From Symbiodinium natans (lineage: Eukaryota; Sar; Dinophyceae; Suessiales; Symbiodiniaceae): a stretch of 64,000 nucleotides of DNA. The stretch covers positions 701,250-765,249 of the forward strand of contig CAJNDS010001158.1 in NCBI GenBank assembly GCA_905221605.1, written 5' to 3'. The notes beneath the pieces are model-generated. The model saw only the letters and a program-made list of their open reading frames with translations. It did no database searches and was not told the origin of the DNA. Numbering within the stretch: position 1 is the first letter of the stretch; every line of letters begins with the position of its first letter. The position numbers and the translations under genes are program-made. This document shows, piece after piece, positions 33,064 to 45,530 of the stretch.

Positions 33064-34662
33064 ATTACTAATATTGCTAATCATAATTATTGTTCATTAG
33101 TATTGTACTGTACTTCGCTTGTCTATTCGTTCTGATTCCTGCCGGCCTCAGACCAGTCCCGTGCCTGAAAAGGGTTAGCACTCGTGTCTCACTGGGCCGG
33201 AAGTCGCTTGGCCCTGAAGCCCTGTGTTTAGGGTTTAGGGTTTAGGGTTTAGGGGTTACTCTAAAGCAATGGGCGTGAGTGCCTACTCATCTGGCTCTGG
33301 GGTGTGGGTTTAGGCTTTAGGGTTCAGAGAATTGAACGCCCGGCCTGCAGAATGGGCACGCAGAATTGGTTTCGAAGTTCACACGAGCTATCGCCATCCT
33401 TCCGAGCTGCGCCATATTCACAGGACTAGACCTTAGATTTAGAATTGTGGGCGGGGTTGAGTGGCAGAGTCTTGAGTCAGAAGCCGTGAAGGCGTTCAGC
33501 AGTGTTGCCAAACCCACGCAAACTCCTTTGCCCGCTTGCGCGCACAAGCATGGAGACAAGTGGCATGTATCTAGAGGGCTCAGGCCCCATGCCAGACTGG
33601 CCATGTCGCTTGTGAAGGTGGCCTGTTGGTGCGATCAAAGCGGAAAAGGCATCCACATGGATGTAGGGCATGCTCTCAGGTGAAGGCTACTGTGTCTCGG
33701 AGCCGTCGAGGAGGAGTCTACGAGTGCCTGAGTCTGAGGGTTTGTTGAATGGGACCTAACCCACAAAGTGAAACCACGAACCTGGCTCAGGTTTGCATGT
33801 ACTGGTTTGACTCAATAGTATTGGGCAGCAGAACTGAAAAAAGTACTTGGGCCCGCGTTTCGTGCCCTGACCTGCATAGCACTGTTCTCAAGTGCTTCGC
33901 TGTGGCGCGAGTTGAACTCAACAGTTGTGTAGGGTTCAGGGCAGGGTGATCACGCACCGCCCATTCAAAGTCAGGACATGCAACATCCAGTGCCATGTGC
34001 TGCTAGTGAAGGCCTCGAGCCCGTACAGGGCCCTGAACATATCGCTAGGACTTCAGGGCTTGGGGCCTAGGCTGCAAAAGCACTATCTAGCCGCTCCTGC
34101 AAGTCTTGTTCGCGTGGCACTCGCAGGACAAACCGGAAGAAATACACGCCGCAGCAGGCGTGATGCACATCGTCAGCTCGTCCTGAAGCCGTGTGTGAGT
34201 TTGATCTTCCGAAACACATCCTGGGCTGCAGCTACTGTCCCGAAACCTCATATAAACCCTGTCATCCGCTAGGACGATAAGAAGGCAAGTACGAGAGGTG
34301 ATCTGCGCTAGACACAGCTAGCTGAAGCCCTAAAACCACGTTGCCACAGACGCTCAGTGCGAAACCCCAAACACAAAACCCAACCACCACCACATGGGGT
34401 TGGGGGGGTGAGACCGTGCCACACAGAATTTGGCAGAGAATTCCTGGAGGGCCCAACCCCAGATGATCTGCACACTTTTTGATTTCCAGAAATCATCATC
34501 CCTGTCATTCTTGCGTTTGGTACTGGCCCCTGCAAGCCTTGCAGACAACAGCGCATGAAGTGTGAGGCCTGTTGTAGTGAGGTGGCTGACATGCCCGCTT
34601 TGCTATGCTTTGCCTGTCGCAAAATCCGATGGTATCTCCGTGGAGGAGGCCGACACCCCACA

Positions 34663-34681
34663 CACAGACACAGACACACAG

Positions 34682-34726
<45 letters not shown>

Positions 34727-34964
34727 GACACACGGAGACACACGGAGACACACGGAGACACACGGAGACACACGGAGACACACGGAGACACACGGAGACA
34801 CACGGAGACACACGGAGACACACGGAGACACACGGAGACACACGGAGACACACGGAGACACACGGAGACACACGGAGACACACGGAGACACACGGACACA
34901 CACAGACACACACAGACACACACAGACACACACAGACACACACAGACACACACAGACACACACA

Positions 34965-35011
<47 letters not shown>

Positions 35012-35048
35012 ACACACACACAGAGACACACACACACACACACACACA
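34663..35048. repeat. CA-repeat block with embedded 10-bp satellites
   Basis: (CA)n at about 34682-34722, then about 17 exact units of CACGGAGACA (34723-34893), then about seven units of CACACAGACA (34895-34969), then (CA)n again with GAGACACACA interruptions. All long ORFs across it are low-complexity artefacts of the repeat. Confidence 0.95.
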
Positions 35049-35604
35049 ATCACCTACTGAGCACTCAAAGTCACTCAGTGCTCGCGAGTCTCGAATCTGA
35101 CCCTTCAAGCCTACTGAACTCGTTTCTTGAAGTCCTTAATCACCTAATCTCAGCCCCAAATCATCGCTTTCAGGACATTGCAAAGAAGGCACGCTTCAGC
35201 GGTCGGCACCACAACAAGAAGGCGCGACACCGAGTGGTGACCTGCGAGGGCTCGCAGCGCGTGTAAAATCGGGATCGGAAGAAGCTACTGGGGTTTGGCG
35301 AAGCATATAGCCCTAAAACCCTGCAGTGCAATTAAGCCAGCGGACCAGCACGCTTTCATCCTCCCCCTACCCTCCGAAAGCCTCATCAGCCTACAGTTCC
35401 ATACATACATGCATACACCTGCACATGGTATCCCTCCCCCTACCAAAACGGCGAAAAAGAGAGGCATAGGACCCTAAACCCGACCACCCACCCACAGCAT
35501 AACATCCAAGTAGGGAGCAGGTTAACCATTCGAAACCCTAAAGCGCTCGAGGGCCAAAACCGTTAAAACCTAAACCCCCAAAACCAACCCACACCTACAC
35601 CACA

Positions 35605-35619
35605 GGGGGGGGGTGAGGG

Positions 35620-35661
<42 letters not shown>
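35605..35661. repeat. Poly-G run
   Basis: G run broken by one T and two A, followed by a short A/C-rich stretch and a (TA)n(GA)n tract at 35712-35745. Confidence 0.93.
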
Positions 35662-35662
<1 letters not shown>

Positions 35663-36153
35663 GGAGGACTCAACAACAACAAAACAAGCACATCAAATTT
35701 TACATAAATACATATCTATATATATAAAGAGAGAGAGAGAGAGAGTCATGATCAATACCTCCTCTGTTAGTCTAATGTAGCCTCTTCCGGCGACATGTTT
35801 TCCGTCGACTTCTTCTCATGTTTGATATTCGGCAAAATCTGTACTCTGTATATATGTACATATATATATATATACGTAACATTTCGCATGAAGTGGGTGG
35901 ACTCAGAAAACCACCTAAACACGAACAGTGATTTCTCAAATCTACCAGGGCTTGTGTACTGTAGCCTGGGTATCGGAAGACCAAAGCACAAAGACACCAA
36001 AGTGGAACACCGAAACCCTGAACCCTAAACCCTAAACCACACCCCAAAAAAGTGCGATGTGTTTTCAGAGCTTCTAACTCAGTATCTGTGATGTTGGTTA
36101 CAAGCTTCTGCACGCCTTCTAAATCCCAAACCAGATTCTGAGTTGAATTTGTC

Positions 36154-36297
36154 CCTAAACCCTAAACCCTAAACCCTAAACCCTAAACCCTAAACCCTAA
36201 ACCCTAAACCCTAAACCCTAAACCCTAAACCCTAAACCCTAAACCCTAAACCCTAAACCCTAAACCCTAAACCCTAAACCCTAAACCCTAAACCCTA
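36154..36297 (-). repeat. CCCTAAA array
   Basis: About 20 perfect units, followed directly by the inverted-repeat element at 36303. Confidence 0.95.
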
Positions 36298-36302
36298 CCC
36301 CG

Positions 36303-36403
36303 AAGAGGGTTCCCTTTATATACTCCGCATATGGCTCTTCTATTCCATTAAAGGATCCTTACAAAGGGCACCCACAAGCCAAGGGTACCACCTTAGGTGT
36401 CCG
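36303..36403. mobile_element. Family K element next to a CCCTAAA array
   Basis: Shares a C/T-rich left part ending ATATGGC and a right part CCAAGGGTACNAC...GTGTCC with 63547-63664. Confidence 0.5.
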
Positions 36404-36473
36404 AGGCAGAGCCCTAGGCATAGTTTTGAACTACCTGAAAAATGCTGTTTGCATGGGGTTTGTTACGCAGATT

Positions 36474-36510
36474 GGGGTGGGGGGGGGGGGGGGGGGGGGG
36501 GGGGGGGTGG
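36474..36510. repeat. Poly-G run
   Basis: About 35 G with one T. Confidence 0.93.
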
Positions 36511-37838
36511 TGAAAGTATTAGGGCCAGACATATGCTTGGTTCTGGCAACTGTATCTGACCACCCCTTAAGGAACAACCGTTGAATTGCATGCGATATGT
36601 AAGTTGCGATTATGTAAGTTATTTGCTAGTCGGGATAAGTTCAAGTATATGTATTTCTCCTCTCGAAATCATTTTTTGATAATTCTGTCATGCTGTTTTT
36701 CTCGGGGGTCTTATTGATGTGGGGGGTGGGGGGGCGAAATCAGTATAATGCAGTCAAACAATTAGCCAAAAGTTAATGAGCAAGCTGAAAGTTGAATCGC
36801 ATTTTGGGCAAGTTACCGCTTCAAGAGATAACGAGTAGGTTGAATGAAATGTTGAATCACCTGTTGAGTGAGTTGCAGCTTCAAACGGCTTAAGTCGTAT
36901 ATTTGACCCAATGGATATGATATTTTATGAGCTAGCTTACCTGCACTATTGCGTTGGCGAAAACCGGCTAATTGTGAGTCATCCAAGCAAAAAGCGAAAA
37001 AAGCATCATGGAATCGTCCCACATGCAGTATTTGGGTAAGGTCCCTGTTGCTATTTGGGGTTTTCCATCTAAAACTATGTGCAAAGAACTCGTGCTTATA
37101 TGTTTGTGTCTCACCACAACCTGAAACAATCATTCCGGTAGTTGCTTGCGTGTGTAACCCTAAACCCTAAACCCTAAACCCTAAACCCTAAACCCCGTTC
37201 CTGCAGCCCTAAGGGCTATGTCTTCATACCAAGAAAGGAAAGAACGAGAAGTTTATTTTCGTGATTCCCCTTATGCGAATCCTACATGAAAATCGTGCAG
37301 AATCAAAAGAAGCAAGCATGGTTTTTACGATCGAAACGAAGGCTAGGTGGGCAAGTCACGGTAGAGACGCCATGTGGTTTCGCTTCTTTGCTGCCGTGGT
37401 GTGTTTGGGGTTGACTTTGGGGGCGGGGGAGGGGGGCGGGGGTTGCGTATGTGGCAGGGGTTAAAGAACTAGTATATTAATATCATATTACATACAGCAG
37501 GAGGCGCAGCTGCCGCCCAAGCCACTCCAGGCTGCTCAGGCCGCCCTGATAGGGCTCATTTCCCCTAAACCCTAAACCCTAAACCCGAAACCCCAAACCC
37601 TAAACCCTAAACCCTAAACCCTAAACCCTAATTCTTCGGTTTGGGATGATGTGTAGGACATGGGCTTTCTGTGGGACTTCGTGGTTTCTTGTCTCAGGTG
37701 CGCAGGCGGGATGCGCAGGGTTCTAGACCGAGGTGCCGGGATTGGGGCTTCAGGGCATGTAAGGCAGTTTTATCACAAACACTTGCCCCGCAGCAGCCCC
37801 TTTCATCTGAAACCCTAGGCCCCAGGCCAAAACCCTTG

Positions 37839-37926
37839 CTTAGTAGTAGAGTAGGTAACCTTTTAACCTTTTTGGGTTAATATATTCCCCTTATATTCCC
37901 AAAGGTTAACCTTTAAAACCCTTAGG
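37839..37926. mobile_element. Family B palindromic element
   Basis: Nearly identical to 22420-22507. Followed by TACTGGACAACTGAG, which also follows the 22420 copy after a short CCCTAAA insertion. Confidence 0.7.
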
Positions 37927-38087
37927 TACTGGACAACTGAGCTTGAAGAGCCCTGTGGCCTTGCAACACCTCACAACCCTGTGGCAAGGCCACACCTCCG
38001 GAGGAGGGTCCGGACGTCACCGACGCAGCTTGGGCTTTTTGTTTGGAGACACCTCTCGGCGCAGGATGCGGTTGAACTTTATATAAA

Positions 38088-38152
38088 GCTAAGCAGGATT
38101 CCCTCAGAATAAGGACCCCAATAAGGTACCCCCCTGATTTCGGAAGCCCCCT
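38088..38152. mobile_element. Family E element, fragment
   Basis: AAGGACCCCAATAAGGTACC and GATTTCGGAAGCCCCC match the right half of the family. Confidence 0.5.
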
Positions 38153-38924
38153 TCTAAAGCTTGGCAGGATCAGGGTAGCCACAACCCGAAACCCGAAACC
38201 CGAAACCCTAAACCCTAAACCCTAAACCCTAAACCCTCACAAGGCTATGCAAAAGGGAAGCCAGCCGATGCCCCTGAATGTCTTTCCTCCCGAAGGCATG
38301 GCGGCGGCCGCAAAGCATGAAATCATAAGGGTTTAGGGTCTAGGGTTTAGGGTTTAGGGTTTAGGGTTTAGGGTTTAGGGAAGACCTCGGGTTCCCCTAT
38401 ATTTAAGACCTCCTAAACCGAGCAAATCGTCACGATCCAAGGACCTGCCACCAACCAAAACGCTGAAGAAGGTGCCCTGATTGGGGGCTCATGTAAAAGT
38501 CTGCGTTGATTTGGGGGTTTAGGGTGTAGGGTTTCGGGTTTAGGGTTGGGGGCTGAGGTGATTTGGGTCCTAGGGATTGACTTCGAGATTTGGGTTTCAG
38601 GGCTCCATCGGCGGTTTTTGGAATCCGGTCATGCAGCTCGAATGGCGAGCTGATCCCTAAGGCCCAAAAGGAATCAGTCGAGTAGATGTTCTTCCTTCTA
38701 AAGGTAATATAGGGACTATTCTTCTGTGTTTTTGGAGTAACCCTAAACCCTCAACCCTCAACCCTAAACCTTAAACCCCAACCCTTTTTGCAGTTTCGGA
38801 ATGAAAAGAGCGGGCTGGCGTGTGTTTTTGAAAAGCTGCAGGGGCAAGCAGGGGCAAGCGCGGGCGACAGGGCTTGAAGTTGGTGTTGCGGGACTACGCG
38901 CTTTCAAGGATTGAGGGCTTGGTT

Positions 38925-38991
38925 AGGGTTTAGGGTTTAGGGTTTAGGGTTTAGGGTTTAGGGTTTAGGGTTTAGGGTTTAGGGTTTAGGG
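38925..38991 (+). repeat. TTTAGGG array
   Basis: About nine perfect units. Confidence 0.93.
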
Positions 38992-39204
38992 AGTTCAAGA
39001 GTGTCATTGCCAGCAGGGTCTTGCACGCAGGGTTAGGCTGGTTACTTAGGCAGGGCTGTGTGTTTGTGCAGGGCCAAGTCACCGTCGTTTTGCCTCAGGC
39101 AAGACCCAAGATGTTAGCTCCCTCAACCATGCGGTGGCTGCAGGAAATCCGGTCGCGCCACCTACAGGCCCTGGCAGTTTCGGAATGCTAGCCTTGAGGT
39201 GGGT

Positions 39205-39314
39205 TACTACTATTTGCTTAAGAACCCCAAAAGAATAAGCAAAATTATAGTCCCTGTGTTACCCTTAGTAAGAAAAATATTTGTTATATTTTTCTGGGTT
39301 CTTAAGCAATTTGT
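39205..39314. mobile_element. Family H element
   Basis: Left TACTACTATTTGCTTAAGAA, right GGGTTCTTAAGCAATTTG. Confidence 0.72.
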
Positions 39315-39544
39315 TGGCATCCCAAGCCGGTCCCCTGTTGGCGGCCCCTTGCCGCGGACCCCTTGGGAACTTGGGAGTTGTCTTCGGGATGAGAAAAACC
39401 TAAACCCTAAACCCTAAACCCTAGTCCGTAAACCCTAAACCCTAAACCCTAATCCCTAATCCCTAAACCCTAGCCCTAAACCCTAAACCCAGCGATGTGC
39501 TTTGTTGCACTTTGCTCGCTTGTTGTGTCTTGCGTCTCCGCAGG

Positions 39545-39655
39545 ACAGTTCCCCCTTATGCTAGCAGATCGGGATTCGCGTACCCCCTAAACCCTAAACC
39601 CTAAACCCTACTGTAATCCCCATTTAAGGACTGCTAGCATAGGGGGGAACATGCC
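39545..39655. mobile_element. Family D element split by a CCCTAAA insertion
   Basis: Arms CAGTTCCCCCTTATGCTAGC and GCTAGCATAGGGGGGAACATG. About 26 bp of CCCTAAA repeat sits inside, at 39585-39610. Confidence 0.75.
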
Positions 39656-40622
39656 AAAGTGCAGCCATCAGAGCATGTGCGTAAGCCTTACCACTCAAAA
39701 AGGTCTCTTGGGTTCAGGGTTTAGGGTTTAGGGTTTTTAGGTTCCTTCTGCGCTGCCGGCTTTGTGTGGGCACTTGCGCTGTAGCCCGAGTAGTAGGCAT
39801 GGCCATCAAATGTTTCCGCGCTTAGGTGTTAAAGCGGGAGTTGTTGGAATACCCACCAGAACTTGACAGACGAACAATCACCCAAGCTCGATGCTGTCTA
39901 AATGCTGAGGATCTAGCTCTGGGGCTTGAACCCCAGAGCTGAAAAACCTAAGATCCATGGGATGTGCCGTCCGCACCTCGCCGCAGGTGGTGGATCGCGA
40001 TCACTCGCCTGCAAGGTTCCATCATGAAGAGCAGCGCCAAGCCTTGAGCAAGGTGCCTTCCAGCAGGTGATCAGTAAGTGCAGGAGTTTTTTGGGAGGGT
40101 AGAGTTTCTTAAGCCCCAGCTTGTGAACTAAGGGCGGTGACAGCTGTTTCTGTCAGCACTACGACATGGTGTGAACTTGCCAGACAGGGCGGTTTCTGTT
40201 CACTGAAGTGCCATACTCACAAGATGGCCAGCCCGATTTTGTACATTAACTTGTGTAGGTTAGACATGAAGCAGATCAGGGTTTGGTGGTTTTGGTCGTG
40301 GGCCTCAGCTCCCAATAGTCATGGGCTGCCATGGGCGTAGCTGGGTTTTTTGAGCACTGTCAGCTGTGCCTCCGCAGGTCCTGTGCCACCCAATCGGGGA
40401 CATATAGGTTGGAATACCGAAGTCAACTCACACTCTTTCAGGTACTAGAAAACAGTGGTTTCACCTCAGTTTTTCAAGCGCTTCTTTGTTTGTGAGACGA
40501 GCTGCCCCTCAGGAGATGAAAGAGAGCGCCCAGCAAGTCTTCGACGGCTGGGGCAGCAAAAAGAGGAGCCATCCGATGAGGGCTTGTCGGGACAAGCTTA
40601 GCCTCTAGAATCTCTAGAAGGG

Positions 40623-40698
40623 GTTCAGGGTTTAGGGTTTAGGGCTTAGGGCTTAGGGTTTAGGGCTTAGGGCTTAGGGTTTAGGGTTTAGGGCTTAG
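40623..40698 (+). repeat. TTTAGGG/CTTAGGG mixed array
   Basis: About ten units, with CTTAGGG variants in adjacent pairs. Confidence 0.92.
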
Positions 40699-42183
40699 CA
40701 TCCTCTTCAAGAGTCGACATCCAGGAAGGTCCTCCTTCCTGACGAACTTGTCAAGCATCGCGGAACATCACCTACAGTCTTCGAGTTCAGGGCATGGTCA
40801 CAACAGACCGGGAGAGCTACGTTGTCCGACAACCTGCTTAAAACGTGCCGCAGCCCCGAACCTCCTATGCCGATGGGTACAGGGTCAAGAAAGGGGGTCA
40901 GAGCTTTTTGGTGTTGAGCACTGTCGGGCTAGTGAAGTTTAAGTGGCTGCGAATGACACCCATTGACATCTGACCGGAATCCATGCCTTGCAAACACTGC
41001 CAAAGTCAGTATCACCAGCGTGACATAGCACCCGTATGAAGTTACAGGTCTCGGCCGGATCTACTCCTGCTCTGTCTATGCGCGCACTTCCCTGAAGGAT
41101 GTCCACTGTTATGGCAGCCATGGAGGAGTTGCCCAAGCGAGCTCCGCTGGTTGCATTAGCGTTGGGGGTGTAGGGTTTAGGGTGTAGGGTTTAGGGTTTA
41201 GGGTTTAGGGCCCCTCAACAAGCCTTCAATCCAAGCACCTTCGGCCCGGTAAATTTAGTTCATTTTTTCAAGCCAAAGATGCAAATTGCTTAACTTTTGG
41301 AACATATATTGCTAGTCTGGTTATCAAAAGACAAGATCCGAGAGTGTCACCAGAGACAGCAGCAGAATCGCCCATCAATCTGCTGCCAGTCGTGAGCTTG
41401 ATAAGCCCCTTTTGCTTTTTTCGACAGTGAGGCCAGGGAGAGGGACTTGAAAATCAGAACAGCCCCCTGAAATCACAAAGGCCGCCAGCTAGGAGGCTTG
41501 ACATCTGCTTTGGACTGTCACAATCAGACATCGAGTTGAGCATCAGTGGAGACTTTTTTAGCAAAGACTTTGGCAATGACGGTAGATGGGCCGTGATACT
41601 GTATTCAGAAATGCCCAGAGCTGCATTCGGCGTGCCCTCAGAGCACCAAACAACCCAGACACAACATGAGCTTCACATGAACCATGATTCAGCAAGGTCG
41701 GTGAAGACATGCACAAGCTGGTCAGTCATGTGGTGGACTCCGTTCAGAATGTCCCGCGGCAGACATCAGCAAAGGTTTAGCCTTCATTTCGTTTTCAGGG
41801 TTGCTCTGCGTGGTTACATTGTCCGCTCTTTGATTTGATCGAACCTCCGGCTCCCCCGCTCATTAGAATGTCTGGCTTTCCGCCGTCCGTCCAGTCATGC
41901 GGCGCGGCTGTCATCCCAGATCCAAAACTCCTTGACCCCAAACGCTTAAGCCTAGCCCACCTTGCAGAACAAACCCAACCCTAAACGCTAAACCCTAGTA
42001 AATGAAGCTCTTGGAGATCTCGGCTGGCATGTCCGAGAGTCGGAAACCTTGTCACATGGCCCATAGACCAGGAGATCAACGAGGTCAGCGCGGTGATTCG
42101 TGATGAGTCAGACTCACGTCTCCTATTGGCCATACTACACCACTCATTACACACCATGGTGCTGATGTTGCAACTTGGACACC

Positions 42184-42288
42184 CGAAACCCTAAAGCCTA
42201 AAGCCTAATCCCTAAACCCTAAACCCTAAACCCTAAACCCTAAACCCTAAACCCTAAACCCTAAACCCTAAACCCTAAACCCTAAGCG
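42184..42288 (-). repeat. CCCTAAA array
   Basis: About 13 units after two CCTAAAG variants. Confidence 0.93.
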
Positions 42289-42381
42289 TTCGTAGGCAAG
42301 ATAACCTAGCAACCTCAAGGTGCGTGCATGCGAGTGGTGTGGTTTCTTGCCAGACGTAGGTCTCATCTAAAGAACTGAAGG

Positions 42382-42471
42382 GGGTCCTGAAAAAGCCTCA
42401 ATATCTAGTAGGGTGTAGAATTCTAAAGGGACTTTGAGGGAGTACTTCTAGTACTTATTCCGACCCCTATA
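42382..42471 (-). mobile_element. Family G element, opposite orientation
   Basis: Ends in TTATTCCGACCCCTATA, the complement of the family's left end, with AGTACTTCTAGTACT inside. Confidence 0.5.
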
Positions 42472-42876
42472 TCACATCAACTCAACACTGCCGGTATGCT
42501 GATGGGTTCGTACGCTCCCACAACTGAGGATGACAGGATAACCGGGACGACCAAGGTCGTGAAGCATTTGGAGGCACCTAAGCAATCAAGTTCTCATGAT
42601 TTTGGCATCATGGGTTCGCAGTCATGCAGCTGTTTCTTTTCGGAAGCTGGCAAGAAGTCCGCGCATGACTTTTTGGAACTTTGGCATCATTCCCATGCAC
42701 TACACCCGCCATGGCCCAAACATGTGTAGATGCTGCATGCCAGTATGTTGTGAGATGCACCCTGCCTGGCCTTGATGGCCTGCACACACAGACACAGAAA
42801 CCATGAGCAGCCGTAAGCAGACGGCGGAGACAGCACCTAAACCCTAAAGGCTAAACCCTAAGCCCTAAGCCCTATA

Positions 42877-42970
42877 ACTTTGTCATAGTTGGGTAACATT
42901 TTACATGTTTAAGGGTACTTAAACCCAGTACGGAATATAAACATAAAATTTTAATACTATCCCAACCATG
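42877..42970. mobile_element. Family I element (ACTTTGTCATAGTTGGG)
   Basis: The arms CATAGTTGGG and CCCAACCATG surround ACATTTTACAT and GGGTACTTAAACCC. Confidence 0.7.
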
Positions 42971-43105
42971 AATCAGATAAACCGTAAACCCTAAACCCTG
43001 AGCAGGTCATCCCAACCATGGTGGTCAATCTCCTTGAGTCCCGCGTGGAGAAGGCCAAAGCCGAGGTCCGCAAGAAGGCGCCACGGGGCTTGCCGATCAG
43101 CCGAT

Positions 43106-43175
43106 CCTTGGGGACCAAATGAACCCTAAAAGGGTTTCTGGTCCATAACCTCAACAGGAATTTTCCTTCCCCCCA
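43106..43175. mobile_element. Family A element, truncated
   Basis: The left end CCTTGGGGACCAAATGAACC is intact. The right half is replaced by C-rich sequence. Confidence 0.65.
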
Positions 43176-43782
43176 GCATGAACCCCCCCCCCCCCCCCCC
43201 CCCCCCCCCTAATATTAAATACCCCCCCCCCCCCCCCACTTCTTCTAGTGGGGGGTATCGAATATTAGAGGGGTAGGGGGGGTTAGTATTAGAGTACCGA
43301 ACGTCATGTGGCCCCTCATTCTTCGACACGTTACTTGCTCCATGACTGCAATTAGGATGGTTCCTCACAAGCTGAAGCTGCTATCTGTGCAGAATCTTCA
43401 CAGGGAAAACCTACGGAAGGTTTTCTGTAACATTAGGGCCATTAGGGGGAAAGGGATTAGGGTTTGGGATTCCGAGCAAAAAGTGCACGGACTTGACTTG
43501 GAGTTTAGGTTCAGGGACATACTAGTAGCAGGAAAGAGCAGGAAAGTCTTCTGAAACGGAAGGCTTCGACGAGGTGGCGTAGCCTCTGGCGCTCTTCTCT
43601 AAGTCCATAGGTCTATAGCTATCGCGATCGATCACGCCTCAGCAATTCTCACAAGACACTTTGTTTCCGGAGCCAACCCTCCAGCTTAAGCCCTGCGTCA
43701 GGTGGGCGGCATGATCCTGCAGTTGAGCGCTATCCAGGCAGGGCGGGGCGGGGGGGGGGGGGGGGCAAGTTCGAGCACGAGT

Positions 43783-43884
43783 GGGGGTTTCCGAACATAG
43801 GGGTACCCGTTGGGTACCCTTGTGAAGGGAGTCTGTTCTACAAAAAGGGTTTGCAAAGGGGTACCCCTATGTTCGGACTCCCCC
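43783..43884. mobile_element. Family E element (GGGGGTTTCCGAA), near-perfect arms
   Basis: The arms begin GGGGGTTTCCGAACATAGGG and end CCCTATGTTCGGACTCCCCC, with one mismatch in about 26 bp. Confidence 0.78.
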
Positions 43885-44324
43885 AAGTTTCGGCAGCTAA
43901 ACAGGGATCCATGGACCTGTTAGTTGGGCTCCCAATAGGGTTTGTGTTTAGGTTCAGGGCTTAGGGGTTAGGACGTTTAGGGGTTGGGGTTTAGGGTTTA
44001 GGGAAGTGTCAGGCTCGAGGATCCGCTTGGAAGCTTAGCCAAGAGTAGGCGCCCCTGTGAAAGTGCAGGGGGCCCCACCCAAGAAATAGACCTCCTTGTA
44101 TGTGGTAGGACCCAGAAGCTGGTACAATGGAATGACATCCACACGCGGCTGTCAGGAGACCAACGAGAATGATGAGGAGCTGGCCGAACAGCAGCTTGAC
44201 GTGAGAGAACCGTTCTTCCAAAAACTTGCTGGAGCTTGTGTAGCCATTCCCCCTGTTTGCAAGCAGGTCCCGATAGGTAGGTGCGTGTTCGTGTGATTTT
44301 GTGTGTACATATTATCTATACATG

Positions 44325-44365
44325 TATATATATATATATATGCATATATGTATATATACATATGT
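44325..44365. repeat. (TA)n microsatellite
   Basis: TA dinucleotides with TGCATA and CATA interruptions. Confidence 0.9.
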
Positions 44366-45439
44366 TGTTTTGATTTGTGGAGACTTGTGTGACGGGGTCG
44401 CTGTCCATCCAGGCATGGTTGGTTCGGAGTCTATAGTCACGGGGAGTTCAGCAGTACGTCTGAGAAGGCATGTGCGAACTGAACTGTCGGGCAGGTGAGA
44501 GTGCCAGGCAGAGGGTGTACAATTTATAAACGTCTGGTACATGTGGATGCAATTATTCCGTAGAAGCAAATCATCGCAAACCTATGGTACACTTGTAAGT
44601 AGTAACATCGGCTTACTTCACACGTCGAATAACAGTTGATATTCAAACCTTTACTTTATGTGGTCCATGATTTGTACACATCGTTTAACTTCCATGCCAA
44701 GGCAAAAATGTATTTAGTCTTACGAGCCGGAAGATTACGAACGATCTAGAATTTTGCAAATGCAGCGGTAGCCATCATCACCAAAGCAAGCATGGATACG
44801 CTTTTCAGTTGCAACACATGCTTGGCATGGGTCACAGCACGCAGATGTTATAGAAATAAAGTTCATATGTTCATGGCAATACTGTAGCTAGCTGTTTTCT
44901 CCCATTGTTTGTTCCTCCGCCCTGCATCTGAGGATGCAGAACATGTCTTCAGAGCTGGCGCAAATTGCCGGGGCCGCCGTGGAGGCAGCAACACAGGCGC
45001 TCCGTGGGGAACAGTCCTAGGAGGATTCTGCGATTTTCAGCCGTGGGGTTTAGGGTTTAGGATTTAGGGTTTAGGGTTTAGGGTCTAGGGTCTAGGGTCT
45101 AGGGTTTAGGGTTTAGGGTTTATCCTGGCAGCAAGGAGTCCAGTTGCAAAAGGGTTTAGATTGAGAGGTCAGACGAAGGCACGGAAATGCAAGCACAAAG
45201 TGCTCGGCACAGTTCCGCCGTGCGTTAATTGTGCCCTGTGGGTCTGTTACACGCCTTGACCGTATTCTCTCGTTGTCTCCTTGAAATCTCGAAGGTGTTG
45301 AAGGTTGTGTAAGTTTGTCAACAGCTTGCTTCAAAGGTCGTGTTCCTTCGGCCTGGCTTCATGTTATATCTCATAGCCTGAATGTCCATGCCTGAGGACC
45401 CCACATGTCTGGAAAGTACCGGGCTGGTCTACGGTAGCC

Positions 45440-45530
45440 TACTACTTGCTGAAGAGCCCCAAAAGAATAAAAACAATAATCCCGCTATTACCCTTATGTT
45501 TTTTCGAGGTTCTTAAGCAATTAGTAGTAG
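45440..45530. mobile_element. Family H element
   Basis: Left CTACTACTTGCTGAAGAGCC, right GGTTCTTAAGCAATTAGTAG. Confidence 0.7.

Larger units (their letters stand above)
28809..34662. other. Non-genic block
   Basis: Arrays at 29238-29300, 29861-29930 (with TTTTAGGG), 30333-30434, 31463-31548 and 31964-32040. Family E fragments around 30.5-31.06 kb and three family F elements in 1 kb (31744-32712). A weak family C-like stretch at 32826-32912. Nothing recognised at 33300-34660, where the 105-codon ORF at 33366-33683 has no recognisable family. Confidence 0.6.
35049..42181. other. Non-genic block
   Basis: Arrays at 36010-36038, 37156-37196, 37562-37631, 38184-38237, 38330-38380, 39398-39491 and 41165-41209. 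Elements at 36303, 37839, 38088, 39205 and 39545. Nothing recognised at 36515-37150, 39660-40620 and 41210-42180. Confidence 0.6.

Noticed and set aside
34723-34893. CRISPR-like regular repeat
   Set aside because: A 10-bp tandem satellite with no spacers, in a eukaryotic genome.
34308-35266. ORFs of 148-266 codons on both strands across the CA/GT repeat block
   Set aside because: They exist in several frames only because the repeat lacks stops; the products are Cys-Val or His-Thr repeats.
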